Below, one piece after another: positions 1-7,001 of a DNA stretch of 37,005 nt. A program made the position numbers and the translations under genes. Position 1 is the first letter of the stretch; each line of letters opens with the position of its first letter. The notes below the pieces were generated by a model. It ran no database searches. It worked only from the letters and a program-made list of their open reading frames with translations, and was not told the DNA's origin. The stretch comes from Verrucomicrobiota bacterium. GTDB taxonomy: Bacteria > Verrucomicrobiota > Verrucomicrobiia > Limisphaerales > SIBE01. The stretch covers positions 1 through 37,005 of the forward strand of contig JAIPJX010000036.1 of NCBI GenBank assembly GCA_021733945.1. Direction: 5' to 3'.

Positions 1-22
1 GGAACTGAACGGGGATACCGTA

Positions 23-493
23 TTAGAAGGGACGACCACGGCCCAGGCCCGGGCGTTTCACCTCTCCCTTTTCGATCGCGCCCTTCAGCGCGGCCTGCTC
101 CACTTCGTTCAGCGAATCATCTCCATCGGTGTCAAACCAAAAGGCGACGCCATAAAGGCTGGCAATACGCTGGATGATGATTCCAGGGTGGGCCGGTTGG
201 GCACCCCCGGGATTACGATTCGCCGGGCCCTCGACCTGGCCATCGCGCATCGCCTGTCCCAGGGCGAGCCGTTCGTCTGCATCGAGCTGCCCGTCCTTGT
301 TCGCATCGAACGGCGCAATCTTGGGGTAGGCTTCGGCGATGTGCGCCACGGCAAAGGCCGCATCTTTCGGAGGCTGCTGAGCGCCGACTGGACGTTGACC
401 CTTATCGCCGCCGGGGCGGCCTTGGGCGATTGCGGACGAGCACACGGCGAGACCGAGCGCGGTTATGACTGCGAGTGTTTTGATGTTCTTCAT
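23..493 (-). CDS. Secreted EF-hand domain protein
   Basis: A 156-residue exported protein with two calcium-binding EF-hand loops. Residues 1-23 form a signal peptide with a probable signal peptidase I site after AIA. The first loop is D63-A-N-K-D-G-Q-L-D-A-D-E74 and the second is D121-T-D-G-D-D-S-L-N-E-V-E132. Both have the acidic residues at positions 1, 3, 5 and 12 that coordinate calcium. The rest is Gly/Pro/Arg-rich low-complexity sequence. A good Shine-Dalgarno (AGAAGGG, 501-507 on the minus strand) sits 7 nt before the ATG and fixes the start. The family is widespread in Verrucomicrobiota and Planctomycetota; its members have no known enzymatic role, and calcium binding in the periplasm or cell envelope is inferred. 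It lies directly downstream of the attC-like site at 699-755, transcribed in the same direction, but its long leader suggests its own promoter rather than cassette expression. Confidence 0.9.
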   Translation of the reverse strand: MKNIKTLAVITALGLAVCSSAIAQGRPGGDKGQRPVGAQQPPKDAAFAVAHIAEAYPKIAPFDANKDGQLDADERLALGQAMRDGQVEGPANRNPGGAQPAHPGIIIQRIASLYGVAFWFDTDGDDSLNEVEQAALKGAIEKGEVKRPGLGRGRPF

Positions 494-698
494 ACTTTTA
501 CCCTTCTGTTTTTGTTTCCCCGCCGTGCCACGGAATGAGGCGCAGTCAGGTTGGGAGAAATATACGCATCAACATGAAACAGTCGCCGCGGATGAGATGA
601 TACCCGGCTTAAGCAGGATGAACTTGGCCGATGCCGGGATGGATTGCCATCACCGGTATCGTGAAGTGTGGGCGTGCGTTATCGGATGGCAGTTCTTC
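494..698 (-). other. Leader / promoter region of the EF-hand gene, no coding signal
   Basis: About 200 bases with no credible reading frame on either strand. On the minus strand a TATATT-like -10 hexamer lies at 559-564 without a convincing -35 partner. The only clear element is the ribosome binding site at 501-507. I see no second attC-like hairpin here. Confidence 0.4.
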
Positions 699-755
699 GG
701 CGAACGCAAAGCTGAGTGAGGCGCGACAGCGCGTCACTCCAGCGCCTTGTTCGCT
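699..755 (-). repeat. attC-like integron recombination site
   Basis: A 57-nt imperfect palindrome with attC architecture, read on the minus strand: R'' AGCGAAC (755-749), 5-nt spacer AAGGC (748-744), L'' beginning GCTGGAGTGA (743-734), a short GC-rich loop, L' TCACTCAGC (719-711), 5-nt spacer TTTGC (710-706), R' GTTCGCC (705-699). The L arms pair perfectly except for one unpaired G, the kind of extrahelical base that integron integrases use for strand choice. The AAGGCGCTG and CAGCTTTGCGTT blocks resemble many chromosomal integron attC sites. The R boxes depart from the RYYYAAC/GTTRRRY consensus. The site overlaps the end of the broken antitoxin frame, as expected for a cassette, and it neighbours an integrase fragment. 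The structure is seen directly; its identity as attC is a strong inference. Confidence 0.75.
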
Positions 756-997
756 GTTAGTGCAATTCGATCATGCGGCTCAGGCTCCACGTCTGGCGCT
801 TTATCGAGAATATCCAACAACTGCCCCGCGCTTCCACGTCCCGCTCGCCTGCGGACTTAGGAATCCGCCTCCGCGACAGCAACGCCCTGCTGGAGAATCG
901 AGGCGACAAAGGCATCGACCGATACGCCGTCTTCTCGCGCAAATTCCTCGATTCGCGCGCGGACAGAATCTGGAATGGTTATCGACAATGTCCTCAT
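734..997 (-). pseudogene. Ribbon-helix-helix antitoxin-like gene, interrupted by a stop codon
   Basis: On the minus strand an ATG at 997 opens MRTLSITIPDSVRARIEEF, followed by AREDGVSVDAFVASIL. This is the beta-strand plus two helices of a ribbon-helix-helix DNA-binding antitoxin. Codon 47 (859-857) is TAA. The same frame then continues without a shift through VRRRAGRGSAGQLLDILDK and APDVEPEPHDRI to a TGA at 736-734, which matches the usual C-terminal toxin-neutralising tail of these proteins. The full frame is 87 codons, so a single substitution explains the break. A 46-residue product could still fold as the DNA-binding domain. The start overlaps the stop of the PIN-toxin fragment (ATGA), and the stop lies inside the attC-like site, marking this as a gene-cassette remnant. 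Recognised by family pattern only. Confidence 0.8.
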
Positions 998-1164
998 GGC
1001 CGCAAAATACGCAGAAAATCGCTCTGCCTCAGCACGGAAAGTCCAAATGCATCAAGTCCCGGGAAGTGTCGGCGGTTGTGGGTGACGAGATGAGTGGTGG
1101 AGAGGACAGCGGTGCAGGGCCGTTGCAGGTTGACGGATGGGAAATATTGTTGGAAGCCAGCGGT
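994..1164 (-). pseudogene. C-terminal remnant of a PIN-domain toxin
   Basis: On the minus strand an open stretch runs from after a stop at 1167-1165 to a TGA at 996-994. Its last 39 codons (from 1113) read TAVLSTTHLVTHNRRHFPGL, then DAFGLSVLRQSDFLRILRP. This is the conserved end of PIN-domain ribonucleases: a hydrophobic strand, then LVTHNxxHF, where the Asn/Asp belongs to the metal site. The N-terminal two thirds of a normal ~130-residue PIN protein, including the first catalytic Asp, is absent, and no start codon with a binding site is visible. The stop overlaps the ATG of the downstream antitoxin frame by 4 nt, as in an intact toxin-antitoxin operon. The fragment cannot be an active nuclease. 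Confidence 0.72.
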
Positions 1165-1212
1165 TTACCAGATGGGGTGTGGTAAAGTCATGTCATCACC
1201 ATCCGATGGTAT

Positions 1213-1562
1213 TTGGGCTATTGCCAGAGGGCTCGAGTCGGGGTCACGTTCGAGTCTGCTCGGGAGTTCATGGATCGGGAGTTGGGGGATTTTTCTGACC
1301 ATTTGCGCGCGAAGGCGAAGAAGAAGCTGCCGGTATGGCTGACGGGTCCCGAGATCAAAAGACTGCTCAAAGAGTTACCGGAGCAATCACGGCTGATGGC
1401 TCAAGTGATGTTTGGAGGGGGACCACGCCTGATGGAATTGCTCCGGCTGAGGGGCTGGATCTTGAGCAGGAGATCATCACGGTTCGAGCCGGTGCGAAGA
1501 AGGAATCGTTCCCGGGCGAACGATGCACGGACAACAAGAAACTGCCTGTGGAAATTTTCTGA
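1213..1562 (+). pseudogene. Integron-type tyrosine recombinase (IntI-like) fragment, frameshifted
   Basis: The upstream frame encodes LRAKAKKKLPVWLTGPEIKR, LLKELPEQSRLMAQVMFGGG and then PRLMELLRLR. This matches the start of the catalytic domain and box I of integron integrases, including the first catalytic Arg (PRLMELLRLR). At about 1450-1456 homology jumps to the -1 frame: GLDLEQEIITVRAGAKKESF continues the family pattern up to a TGA at 1560-1562. Loss of one G from the GGGG run after CTGA would explain the shift. The N-terminal SAM-like domain and the distal catalytic residues (Lys, HxxR, Tyr) are missing, so the product would be inactive. It points away from the minus-strand cassette at 734-1164, the canonical divergent layout of intI and its array. 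Confidence 0.78.
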
Positions 1563-1638
1563 ATTTCAAGGATAGTGTGGGAGACATAAACAACGGGTAA
1601 CCTCCTCCCAAGAGGCTGGCTCGGTTGCCGGATTCAAG

Positions 1639-1668
1639 GTGCCGGTTCCCATGTTGGGAAGTCGGCAC
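1639..1668. repeat. Imperfect inverted repeat
   Basis: GTGCCG-G-TTCCCA, loop TGT, then TGGGAA-GT-CGGCAC: a 12-13 bp stem with small bulges, between the integrase fragment and the small membrane protein gene. A second shorter stem, GTCTGG/CCAGAC, follows at about 1690-1708. Neither has a T-run, so they are not typical terminators. The bulged stem is reminiscent of recombination-site hairpins, but it has no R-box sequences. Otherwise 1563-1736 holds nothing I can assign. Confidence 0.5.
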
Positions 1669-1736
1669 GGCCCAAAACGAAAACCGGGGTGTCTGGTCAG
1701 GAGCCAGACTGACGCCCCACAGCGCCAAAGGATATC

Positions 1737-1937
1737 ATGTCACTCAAGGCGTTTCATCTGATCTTTATCAGCGCGTCCCTCTTACTGAGTCTCGGATTCG
1801 GCATCTGGGCGTTCACGATGTACTTCACGGCTGGCGGGGAAGTGAACCTGATCATGGCGCTCGGATCCCTTGTGACGGCTGCCTCACTCATGGCTTACGA
1901 AAAGCGCTTCCTGAGAACGGTCCAGAGGGTCCATTAA
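1737..1937 (+). CDS. Small two-helix membrane protein
   Basis: A 66-residue protein with two predicted membrane helices: roughly residues 5-29 (FHLIFISASLLLSLGFGIWA) and 34-52 (after AGGEVNL, through MALGSLVTAASLMAY). It ends in a basic tail (EKRFLRTVQRVH). The ATG follows an AAAGGA ribosome binding site by a few bases. Short proteins of this type occur in Verrucomicrobiota near cytochrome oxidase or metabolic genes, but I cannot name a function. It is convergent with the trpG/pabA gene, with 25 nt between the stops, and an AAGCCCGGGCTT palindrome (1944-1955) sits in that gap. Confidence 0.7.
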   Translation: MSLKAFHLIFISASLLLSLGFGIWAFTMYFTAGGEVNLIMALGSLVTAASLMAYEKRFLRTVQRVH

Positions 1938-1962
1938 ATTTGGAAGCCCGGGCTTTGGACGG

Positions 1963-2553
1963 TCAGGAAGAGGCGGCAGGCTGAGGGCGACCGAGCTTCA
2001 GAAAGTTCTGCATGATCAGACGCCCGCTCTCGGTGAGGATGCTCTCCGGGTGGAACTGCACCCCCCAAATGGGCAACTCCCTGTGGCGCACCCCCATGAT
2101 CTCGCCCTCGTCGGTTTCAGCGGTTATCTCAAGACAATCGGGAAGTGTGTCCCTCTTGAGAATCAGGGAATGATACCGTGTCGCGAGAAATGGATTTGGC
2201 ACTCCCTCAAACAGATCTTCCCCGTTATGACGGATGGGTGAGGTTTTCCCGTGCATCATTCTGTAATTCACAACCACTTCCCCACCAAAGGTGTGGCCGA
2301 TGCACTGATGGCCCAGGCAAACACCGAAGAGAGGGATCTCGGGGCCGTAGGTGCGAATGATCTCGTTCGACAAACCAGATTCGCGAGGCGAGCACGGTCC
2401 AGGCGAAATCAGGATCCGATCCGGTTTCAACTCGCGGATCTGGTCCAGCTGAATCTCATCGTTCCGATGGACCTGCAGTTCGACGTTCAACTCTCCCAGG
2501 TACTGCACCAGGTTGTAGGTAAACGAATCGTAATTATCGATGACAAGAATCAT
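1963..2553 (-). CDS. trpG: Anthranilate / aminodeoxychorismate synthase glutamine amidotransferase subunit
   Basis: A class I glutamine amidotransferase of 196 residues. It releases ammonia from glutamine for the partner chorismate-using subunit in tryptophan (TrpE) or folate (PabB) synthesis. The N-terminal [20 protein letters not shown] is the family signature. The catalytic triad is visible: Cys79 in GVCLGHQ, and His168 and Glu170 in [19 protein letters not shown] forms the oxyanion-side loop. The frame stays open upstream to 2700, but those 49 residues do not resemble the family, so the ATG at 2553 is preferred. TrpG and PabA cannot be told apart by sequence here, and one protein may serve both pathways. 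It is the last gene of a minus-strand group after the PLD gene and aroB. aroB makes the precursor of chorismate, so the two are in the same metabolic route. Confidence 0.93.
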   Translation of the reverse strand: MILVIDNYDSFTYNLVQYLGELNVELQVHRNDEIQLDQIRELKPDRILISPGPCSPRESGLSNEIIRTYGPEIPLFGVCLGHQCIGHTFGGEVVVNYRMMHGKTSPIRHNGEDLFEGVPNPFLATRYHSLILKRDTLPDCLEITAETDEGEIMGVRHRELPIWGVQFHPESILTESGRLIMQNFLKLGRPQPAASS

Positions 2554-2763
2554 AAGTTCCGAGGGCAATCCTGGATCCCCCAAGGTCGCACGGGTAAAGA
2601 CGGTATCGTCCAGACCCCAAACCGCCAATAGAAATCGGTCTCTTCGATGGGTCGCTCGAAGGCGTTTTCCAATGCTCCCCAGGATCCTGAGATCACTCAA
2701 CCGGGTGGCCCCCGCTCCATCGTTTCAACCGCAACGAACCTTTCAGCCACCCTGGCGGGAACC

Positions 2764-3867
2764 TCAGGCAGACAACGAATCCAACACGGCGTGAATTCGA
2801 TCGGAGGGAACCCCCAGTCCGTATCGAACCCGACCAATCCTTTCAGCCAATACAAACTTCACCTCTCCATCGCTGACCTTTTTGTCCAGTTGCATGGCCT
2901 CAAACAACCGGGTCCGCTGCAACTGGGACAGGTGAATCCCGGTTGGCAAACCTGCCCGGGCAAACAATCGTTCCACCCTGAGTTCCTCCGAAGGGGGAAG
3001 TCCGCTAAGCTCGCGCGACAAGCGCGCGGCAGCCACCTGCCCGATCGAAATGGCTTCGCCGTGAAGATGTTTTCCGTAAGCGGAAATGGCCTCCAGCGCG
3101 TGACCGATGGTATGGCCGAAATTGAGGATCGCCCGAAGCCCCCCTTCCTTTTCGTCCTGACCCACCACCTCCGACTTGATGGCACAACACCGGGCGATGA
3201 CATTCCCGAGAGCGGCTTTTTCCTTTTTCAGAAGTTTGTCGAGATCCCGCTCCAACCTTCGGAATAATGCGGCATCGTAAATGATCCCGTACTTGATCAC
3301 CTCCGCCAGTCCGGCACGATGCTCACGCAGGGGCAGTGAGTCCAATGTGTCCAGATCACAGAGCACCAGGCGCGGCTGATAAAAGGCACCCACCAGGTTC
3401 TTCCCGGCCTTCAAGTTCACCCCGACCTTGCCACCCACCGAACTGTCGACCTGAGCCAGGAGCGTGGTCGGCACCTGAACGAAGCCAACGCCGCGGAGGT
3501 AGGTCGCGGCCAGGAATCCGGCAAGATCCCCCACAACCCCCCCGCCCAAGGCGAGAATGAACGAGCCCCGTTCCAGGCGCATGGCAGCCAGACGATCGTA
3601 ACAGGCCTGCACGGACTTGAGGCTCTTGGCGGTTTCTCCCGGGGAAATCGAGATGACGTCAGCCCGAATACCGGCCGACTCGAGTGATTGAATTGCCTCT
3701 TTTCGATACAGGCGATCGACGTTCTGATCCGTAATCACCGCACATCGATTCCCCAACCCCAGGCCCGAACACTCCCTGCCCAGGCGTGCAAGGAGGCCGG
3801 TTCCGACATGAATGATGTAACTGCGATCTCCCAGAGGGACCGTGACTTTGCGCATTTGGCGAAGCAT
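2764..3867 (-). CDS. aroB: 3-dehydroquinate synthase
   Basis: AroB (367 residues) converts DAHP to 3-dehydroquinate, the second step of the shikimate pathway, in the cytoplasm and using NAD and a divalent metal. The NAD-binding GGGVVGDLAGFLA lies at residues 108-120, followed by PTTLLAQVDSSVGGKVGVN (133-151). The metal ligands are Glu189 in LAEVIKYG, His252 in NFGHTIGHALE and His269 in HLHGEA. Length and motif order are normal, so the enzyme should be active. A second ATG four codons in (MRKVTVPLG, 3855) is equally plausible; neither start has a clear Shine-Dalgarno. The gene lies 63 nt after the phospholipase D gene and 210 nt before trpG/pabA on the same strand. Confidence 0.95.
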   Translation of the reverse strand: MLRQMRKVTVPLGDRSYIIHVGTGLLARLGRECSGLGLGNRCAVITDQNVDRLYRKEAIQSLESAGIRADVISISPGETAKSLKSVQACYDRLAAMRLERGSFILALGGGVVGDLAGFLAATYLRGVGFVQVPTTLLAQVDSSVGGKVGVNLKAGKNLVGAFYQPRLVLCDLDTLDSLPLREHRAGLAEVIKYGIIYDAALFRRLERDLDKLLKKEKAALGNVIARCCAIKSEVVGQDEKEGGLRAILNFGHTIGHALEAISAYGKHLHGEAISIGQVAAARLSRELSGLPPSEELRVERLFARAGLPTGIHLSQLQRTRLFEAMQLDKKVSDGEVKFVLAERIGRVRYGLGVPSDRIHAVLDSLSA

Positions 3868-3930
3868 ACGGACAAAGGAATCGCTGTCAAAGTTTTGCTC
3901 CGAAAGACGGTCGTGCGGATCGGATCGCTT

Positions 3931-5079
3931 TCATCGCAGGTTTCGCAGCTGACGCCGGGCAATCAGGGGGTCAAGCCGCGTGAGCAGGAAGAACGCCCAC
4001 CGCTCCAGCAGTTTGCTCCAGAGGTTGCGCGATTGAGGCCAGGTGAGCGGGTCGATCCGACGGGATACCGCCGCATCGGCAGCGAAAAACGAACGCGCCT
4101 GATCGGCCAGGGTCCGATTGGCAATCCGGAGCATCAGCTCGTAGTTGATTTGCAGGCTGCGTCGGTCGAGGTTGGCCGAACCAACATACACGGTGTCATC
4201 AATCACCAGCAGTTTGGCGTGCAGAATCTGGGGTTGATACTCCAGGATCTGCACACCGGCCCGCAGCAGGGGTTGGTAGAGCCTCCGGCTGGCCAGTTGC
4301 GCCAGGGGCACATCGGATCGTCCGGCCAGTATGATCTCGATCGGACACCCGGACCGGGCACACCGGATCAGCGCCCGTCGAATCGCGCCGGATGGCAGGA
4401 AATAGGCGGCGAGGATTTTGACCGATCGCGCCACGGCCAGGTCCTTCACGATCGCTTCGCTGAACGGGTTTCGACCACGACCCGGTCCGCTGAGCAGAAC
4501 CGATCCTTCACCCGTGCGCACCGTTTTGCGGAGCGGCGTTTTCCGGAGCCGAAGAAACCGTTTGTGCCTGAAGGGTGCCATCAGAAACATCTTAAAAAAA
4601 GAGTCCCCGAGCTCCTCGGCAACGCGGCCATGAACCTCGAGACCAAGATCCCGCCAACCGTGGGTGACACCATCGCCCGCCCATTCCGGAGCAATGTTGA
4701 TCCCTCCCACAAACGCGGTTGTCCGATCACAAACCAGCAACTTCCGATGGTTCCGGATGCCATAGCGATGCAGGCTGAGGGGATTAAACCAGCGGACTTC
4801 TCCACCCGCAGCCGCCAACCCGTCCCAGAAATGGTTTGGAAGAAAGAGCGATCCCCAGCCGTCCAGAAGCACCTTGACTTCCACCCCGCGCTCCAGGGCA
4901 CTCAGAAGCGCGTCACGAATCTGGTTCCCGGGAAAGCCGACCGCGTAAATGTAGGTCTCCAGCCAGATTGACGAATGCGCACCGGCGATTGCAGCCAGGG
5001 TCCGCTCAAAGAATTGATCGCCGGAATTCAACCAGCGCGATTCTTCGTGTTCGGAACGGATTGGGTATGGGGCCGCCAT
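3931..5079 (-). CDS. Phospholipase D family protein, cardiolipin synthase type
   Basis: A two-domain phospholipase D superfamily enzyme of 382 residues. Members of the ClsB type join phosphatidylglycerol with another phospholipid to make cardiolipin. Both catalytic HKD motifs are complete: HRKLLVCD near residue 111, followed by AFVGGINIAPEW, and HAKLLVID near residue 287, followed by VYVGSANLDRRS. No membrane helix is visible at the N-terminus, unlike classical ClsA, which favours a ClsB-like peripheral enzyme. The frame extends to a GTG at 5184, adding 35 residues that do not look like the family. I prefer the ATG at 5079, but the choice is unsure because neither has a strong ribosome binding site. 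The gene is divergent from purN. Confidence 0.88.
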   Translation of the reverse strand: MAAPYPIRSEHEESRWLNSGDQFFERTLAAIAGAHSSIWLETYIYAVGFPGNQIRDALLSALERGVEVKVLLDGWGSLFLPNHFWDGLAAAGGEVRWFNPLSLHRYGIRNHRKLLVCDRTTAFVGGINIAPEWAGDGVTHGWRDLGLEVHGRVAEELGDSFFKMFLMAPFRHKRFLRLRKTPLRKTVRTGEGSVLLSGPGRGRNPFSEAIVKDLAVARSVKILAAYFLPSGAIRRALIRCARSGCPIEIILAGRSDVPLAQLASRRLYQPLLRAGVQILEYQPQILHAKLLVIDDTVYVGSANLDRRSLQINYELMLRIANRTLADQARSFFAADAAVSRRIDPLTWPQSRNLWSKLLERWAFFLLTRLDPLIARRQLRNLR

Positions 5080-5239
5080 TTGTTTCAGGGGCGGCGTTGC
5101 CGACGCCTCTTGGCACGACCAAAACACAGCCCTCGATCTCGACCAACTATGCCACGCCTCTTCAGGGAAACAATTCCCAAGCACGAGAGATCCGGGATTG
5201 TCCTTGTGAGCTTCAACGGTCTCAGACTATCTATAGGGA

Positions 5240-5869
5240 GTGGAACAGACTTCCAAACTGAGGCTCGGAATCCTGGGGTCCGGCAAGGGATCGAACATGG
5301 CGGCGATTGCCGATGCGTGCGCGGTCGCAGGCTATCCGGCTGAAATCGCCGTGGTTGTGAGCGATGTGCCCGGAGCGGGAATCCTCGACAAGGCCCGGGA
5401 ACGCGGCATCCGGGCCGAAGTCCTGCCGCCCGGCAGGTTTCGAACCAAGCTGGATGACGCCGCAGAGCGCGCCTACATCGGAGCGTTGCAGGAGGCTCGG
5501 GTGGACCTGGTGGTGCTGGCGGGTTTCATGCGAATTCTAAAGGGAGATTTTCTGCTCGCTTATCCTGAGCGAGTCATCAACATTCATCCCTCGTTGCTGC
5601 CGTCCTTTCCGGGCCTCGAGGCCTGGCGCCAGGCGCTCGATTACGGGGTAAAAGTGACCGGGTGCACGGTCCACCTGGTTGATCAGGGCGTGGATACCGG
5701 GCCGATTCTCGCCCAGGCCACCGTGCGAATTCTGGAAGACGACACAGCCGAATCGCTGCACGAGCGAATTCAGCAGGCCGAACGTGTCCTGTATCCCCAG
5801 ACGATTGAATCGCTGGCCCGGGGAACCTTGAAGGTGGCAGGACGCAAGAGCCGGATTATCGCCCGGTGA
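5240..5869 (+). CDS. purN: Phosphoribosylglycinamide formyltransferase
   Basis: PurN (209 residues) transfers a formyl group from 10-formyltetrahydrofolate to GAR in purine synthesis. GILGSGKGSNMAAI near the N-terminus binds the phosphate of GAR. INIHPSLLPSFPG (about residues 113-125) contains the catalytic Asn-His pair, and VDQGVDTGPILAQ holds the third catalytic residue, Asp. The start is a GTG at 5240, since a TAG lies two codons upstream and the family begins within a few residues of it. GGGA directly abuts the GTG, so the ribosome binding site is poor. It leads a plus-strand run with hisG 47 nt downstream. Both enzymes act around purine/histidine metabolism, which share the AICAR node. 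Confidence 0.95.
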   Translation: MEQTSKLRLGILGSGKGSNMAAIADACAVAGYPAEIAVVVSDVPGAGILDKARERGIRAEVLPPGRFRTKLDDAAERAYIGALQEARVDLVVLAGFMRILKGDFLLAYPERVINIHPSLLPSFPGLEAWRQALDYGVKVTGCTVHLVDQGVDTGPILAQATVRILEDDTAESLHERIQQAERVLYPQTIESLARGTLKVAGRKSRIIAR

Positions 5870-5916
5870 CGCGCCCAGCTCTAACTGGATGCGTTGAAAA
5901 GAGTAGACCCATACGA

Positions 5917-6804
5917 ATGAAGAAGCAGGAGAAACATGTTTTGCGGTTCGGGTTGCCCAAGGGCAGCCTGCAGGCGGCCACGATTGAAAAGCTGGGCAAG
6001 GCCGGATTCAACATCCGCGTGAGCAGCCGATCCTATGAGCCGTTTGTGGACGACGACGAACTGGAGATCCGCCTCATCCGGGCACAGGAGATCAGCCGGT
6101 ATGTCGAGCATGGCTATCTGGACAGCGGGATCACCGGGCATGACTGGATTCAGGAGAACGGATCGGACGTACACGAAGTCGGGGAGTTCTTGTTCAGCAA
6201 AGCCACCCGTCAACCGGCCCGCTGGGTTTTGGCCGTTCCGGAGAATTCGAAGATCCGATCGGTAAAAGATTTAAAAGGCAAACGGATCGCAACCGAAGTG
6301 GTCGGTTTGACCCAGCGCTACCTGAAAAAGCACGGAGTCAAGGCAGAAGTGGAGTTCTCCTGGGGTGCCACGGAGTTTAAGGCCCACGAGCTGGTTGACG
6401 CCATCGTCGAGCTCACGGAGACGGGTTCCTCTTTGCGCGCCAACAATTTACGAATCATCGACACACTCCTCACATCGACTCCGCGATTGATCGCAAGCCA
6501 TGCCGCCTGGAAGAACAAGTGGAAACGGCAGAAGATCGAAAACCTGGCCCTGCTGCTCAAAGGGGCGCTGGACGCCGAAGCCAAAGTGGGATTAAAAATG
6601 AACATTGCGGAGAAGAATGTGGCAAAGTTGTTGCATTCTTTGCCAGCATTGCGTAATCCAACCATCTCGAATCTCAGCCTGAAGGGTTGGGTGGCCGTGG
6701 AAACGGTCATAGACGAACATGTGGTTCGGGAATTGATACCGCAACTTAAAGCCGCCGGTGCGGAGGGGATTATCGAGTATCCCCTCAACAAAGTGGTGTA
6801 TTAG
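5917..6804 (+). CDS. hisG: ATP phosphoribosyltransferase, long form
   Basis: HisG (295 residues from the ATG at 5917) condenses ATP and PRPP in the first, committed step of histidine synthesis. LRFGLPKGSLQAATIEKL at the N-terminus and YLDSGITGHDWIQENG are family motifs. ELTETGSSLRANNLRIID is the PRPP-binding region (E-x-T-E-T-G-x-[ST]). The C-terminal ~75 residues (after GLKMNIAEKN) form the ACT-like regulatory domain, so this is the histidine-inhibited long form that needs no HisZ. The frame is open back to a GTG at 5866 overlapping the purN stop. The extra 17 residues are not family-like, and the ATG start is preferred. The remaining his genes are not in the window. Confidence 0.95.
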   Translation: MKKQEKHVLRFGLPKGSLQAATIEKLGKAGFNIRVSSRSYEPFVDDDELEIRLIRAQEISRYVEHGYLDSGITGHDWIQENGSDVHEVGEFLFSKATRQPARWVLAVPENSKIRSVKDLKGKRIATEVVGLTQRYLKKHGVKAEVEFSWGATEFKAHELVDAIVELTETGSSLRANNLRIIDTLLTSTPRLIASHAAWKNKWKRQKIENLALLLKGALDAEAKVGLKMNIAEKNVAKLLHSLPALRNPTISNLSLKGWVAVETVIDEHVVRELIPQLKAAGAEGIIEYPLNKVVY

Positions 6805-6819
6805 ATTGAGACCAATTTT

Positions 6820-6921
6820 ATGGGTTCACTGAAAAAAAGACGGAAAACGAAGATCAACAAACACAAGCGGCGTAAGCATTTGCGTGCAAACCGCCACAAG
6901 AAGCGCACCTGGCAGAAGTAA
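6820..6921 (+). CDS. AURKAIP1/COX24 domain mini-protein
   Basis: A 33-residue, extremely basic protein: [20 protein letters not shown], then [13 protein letters not shown] and TAA. About half of the residues are Lys or Arg. The pattern matches the short bacterial AURKAIP1/COX24 domain proteins of Verrucomicrobiota and Bacteroidota. The related eukaryotic proteins are mitochondrial small-subunit ribosomal proteins (mS38), so binding to the 30S subunit is a reasonable inference but is not shown here. It starts 15 nt after the hisG stop and is probably co-transcribed. Confidence 0.85.
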   Translation: MGSLKKRRKTKINKHKRRKHLRANRHKKRTWQK

Positions 6922-7001
6922 CGCCGGGCTTGTCAGTCAGAGGAGTTGCATATCTCCGTCGCAGTCGCTTCATCAAGCCTGCGGCGGTTTTCACAACTGT
7001 G

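Noticed and set aside
640..698. Possible second attC at GTATCGTGAAG...GCGTTATCGG
   Set aside because: The arms do not pair beyond a few bases and no L boxes with 5-nt spacers are present.
465..1185. Overlapping plus-strand frames of 84-184 codons in the integron region
   Set aside because: No homology pattern or start signals. The minus strand carries recognisable RHH and PIN sequence across the same bases.
2554..2700. N-terminal extension of the trpG/pabA frame
   Set aside because: The 49 extra residues are unlike the family, whose conserved N-terminus begins exactly at the internal ATG.
5080..5184. GTG-initiated N-terminal extension of the phospholipase D protein as a membrane anchor
   Set aside because: The 35 residues are charged or polar and form no membrane helix; the ATG at 5079 is kept, with some doubt.
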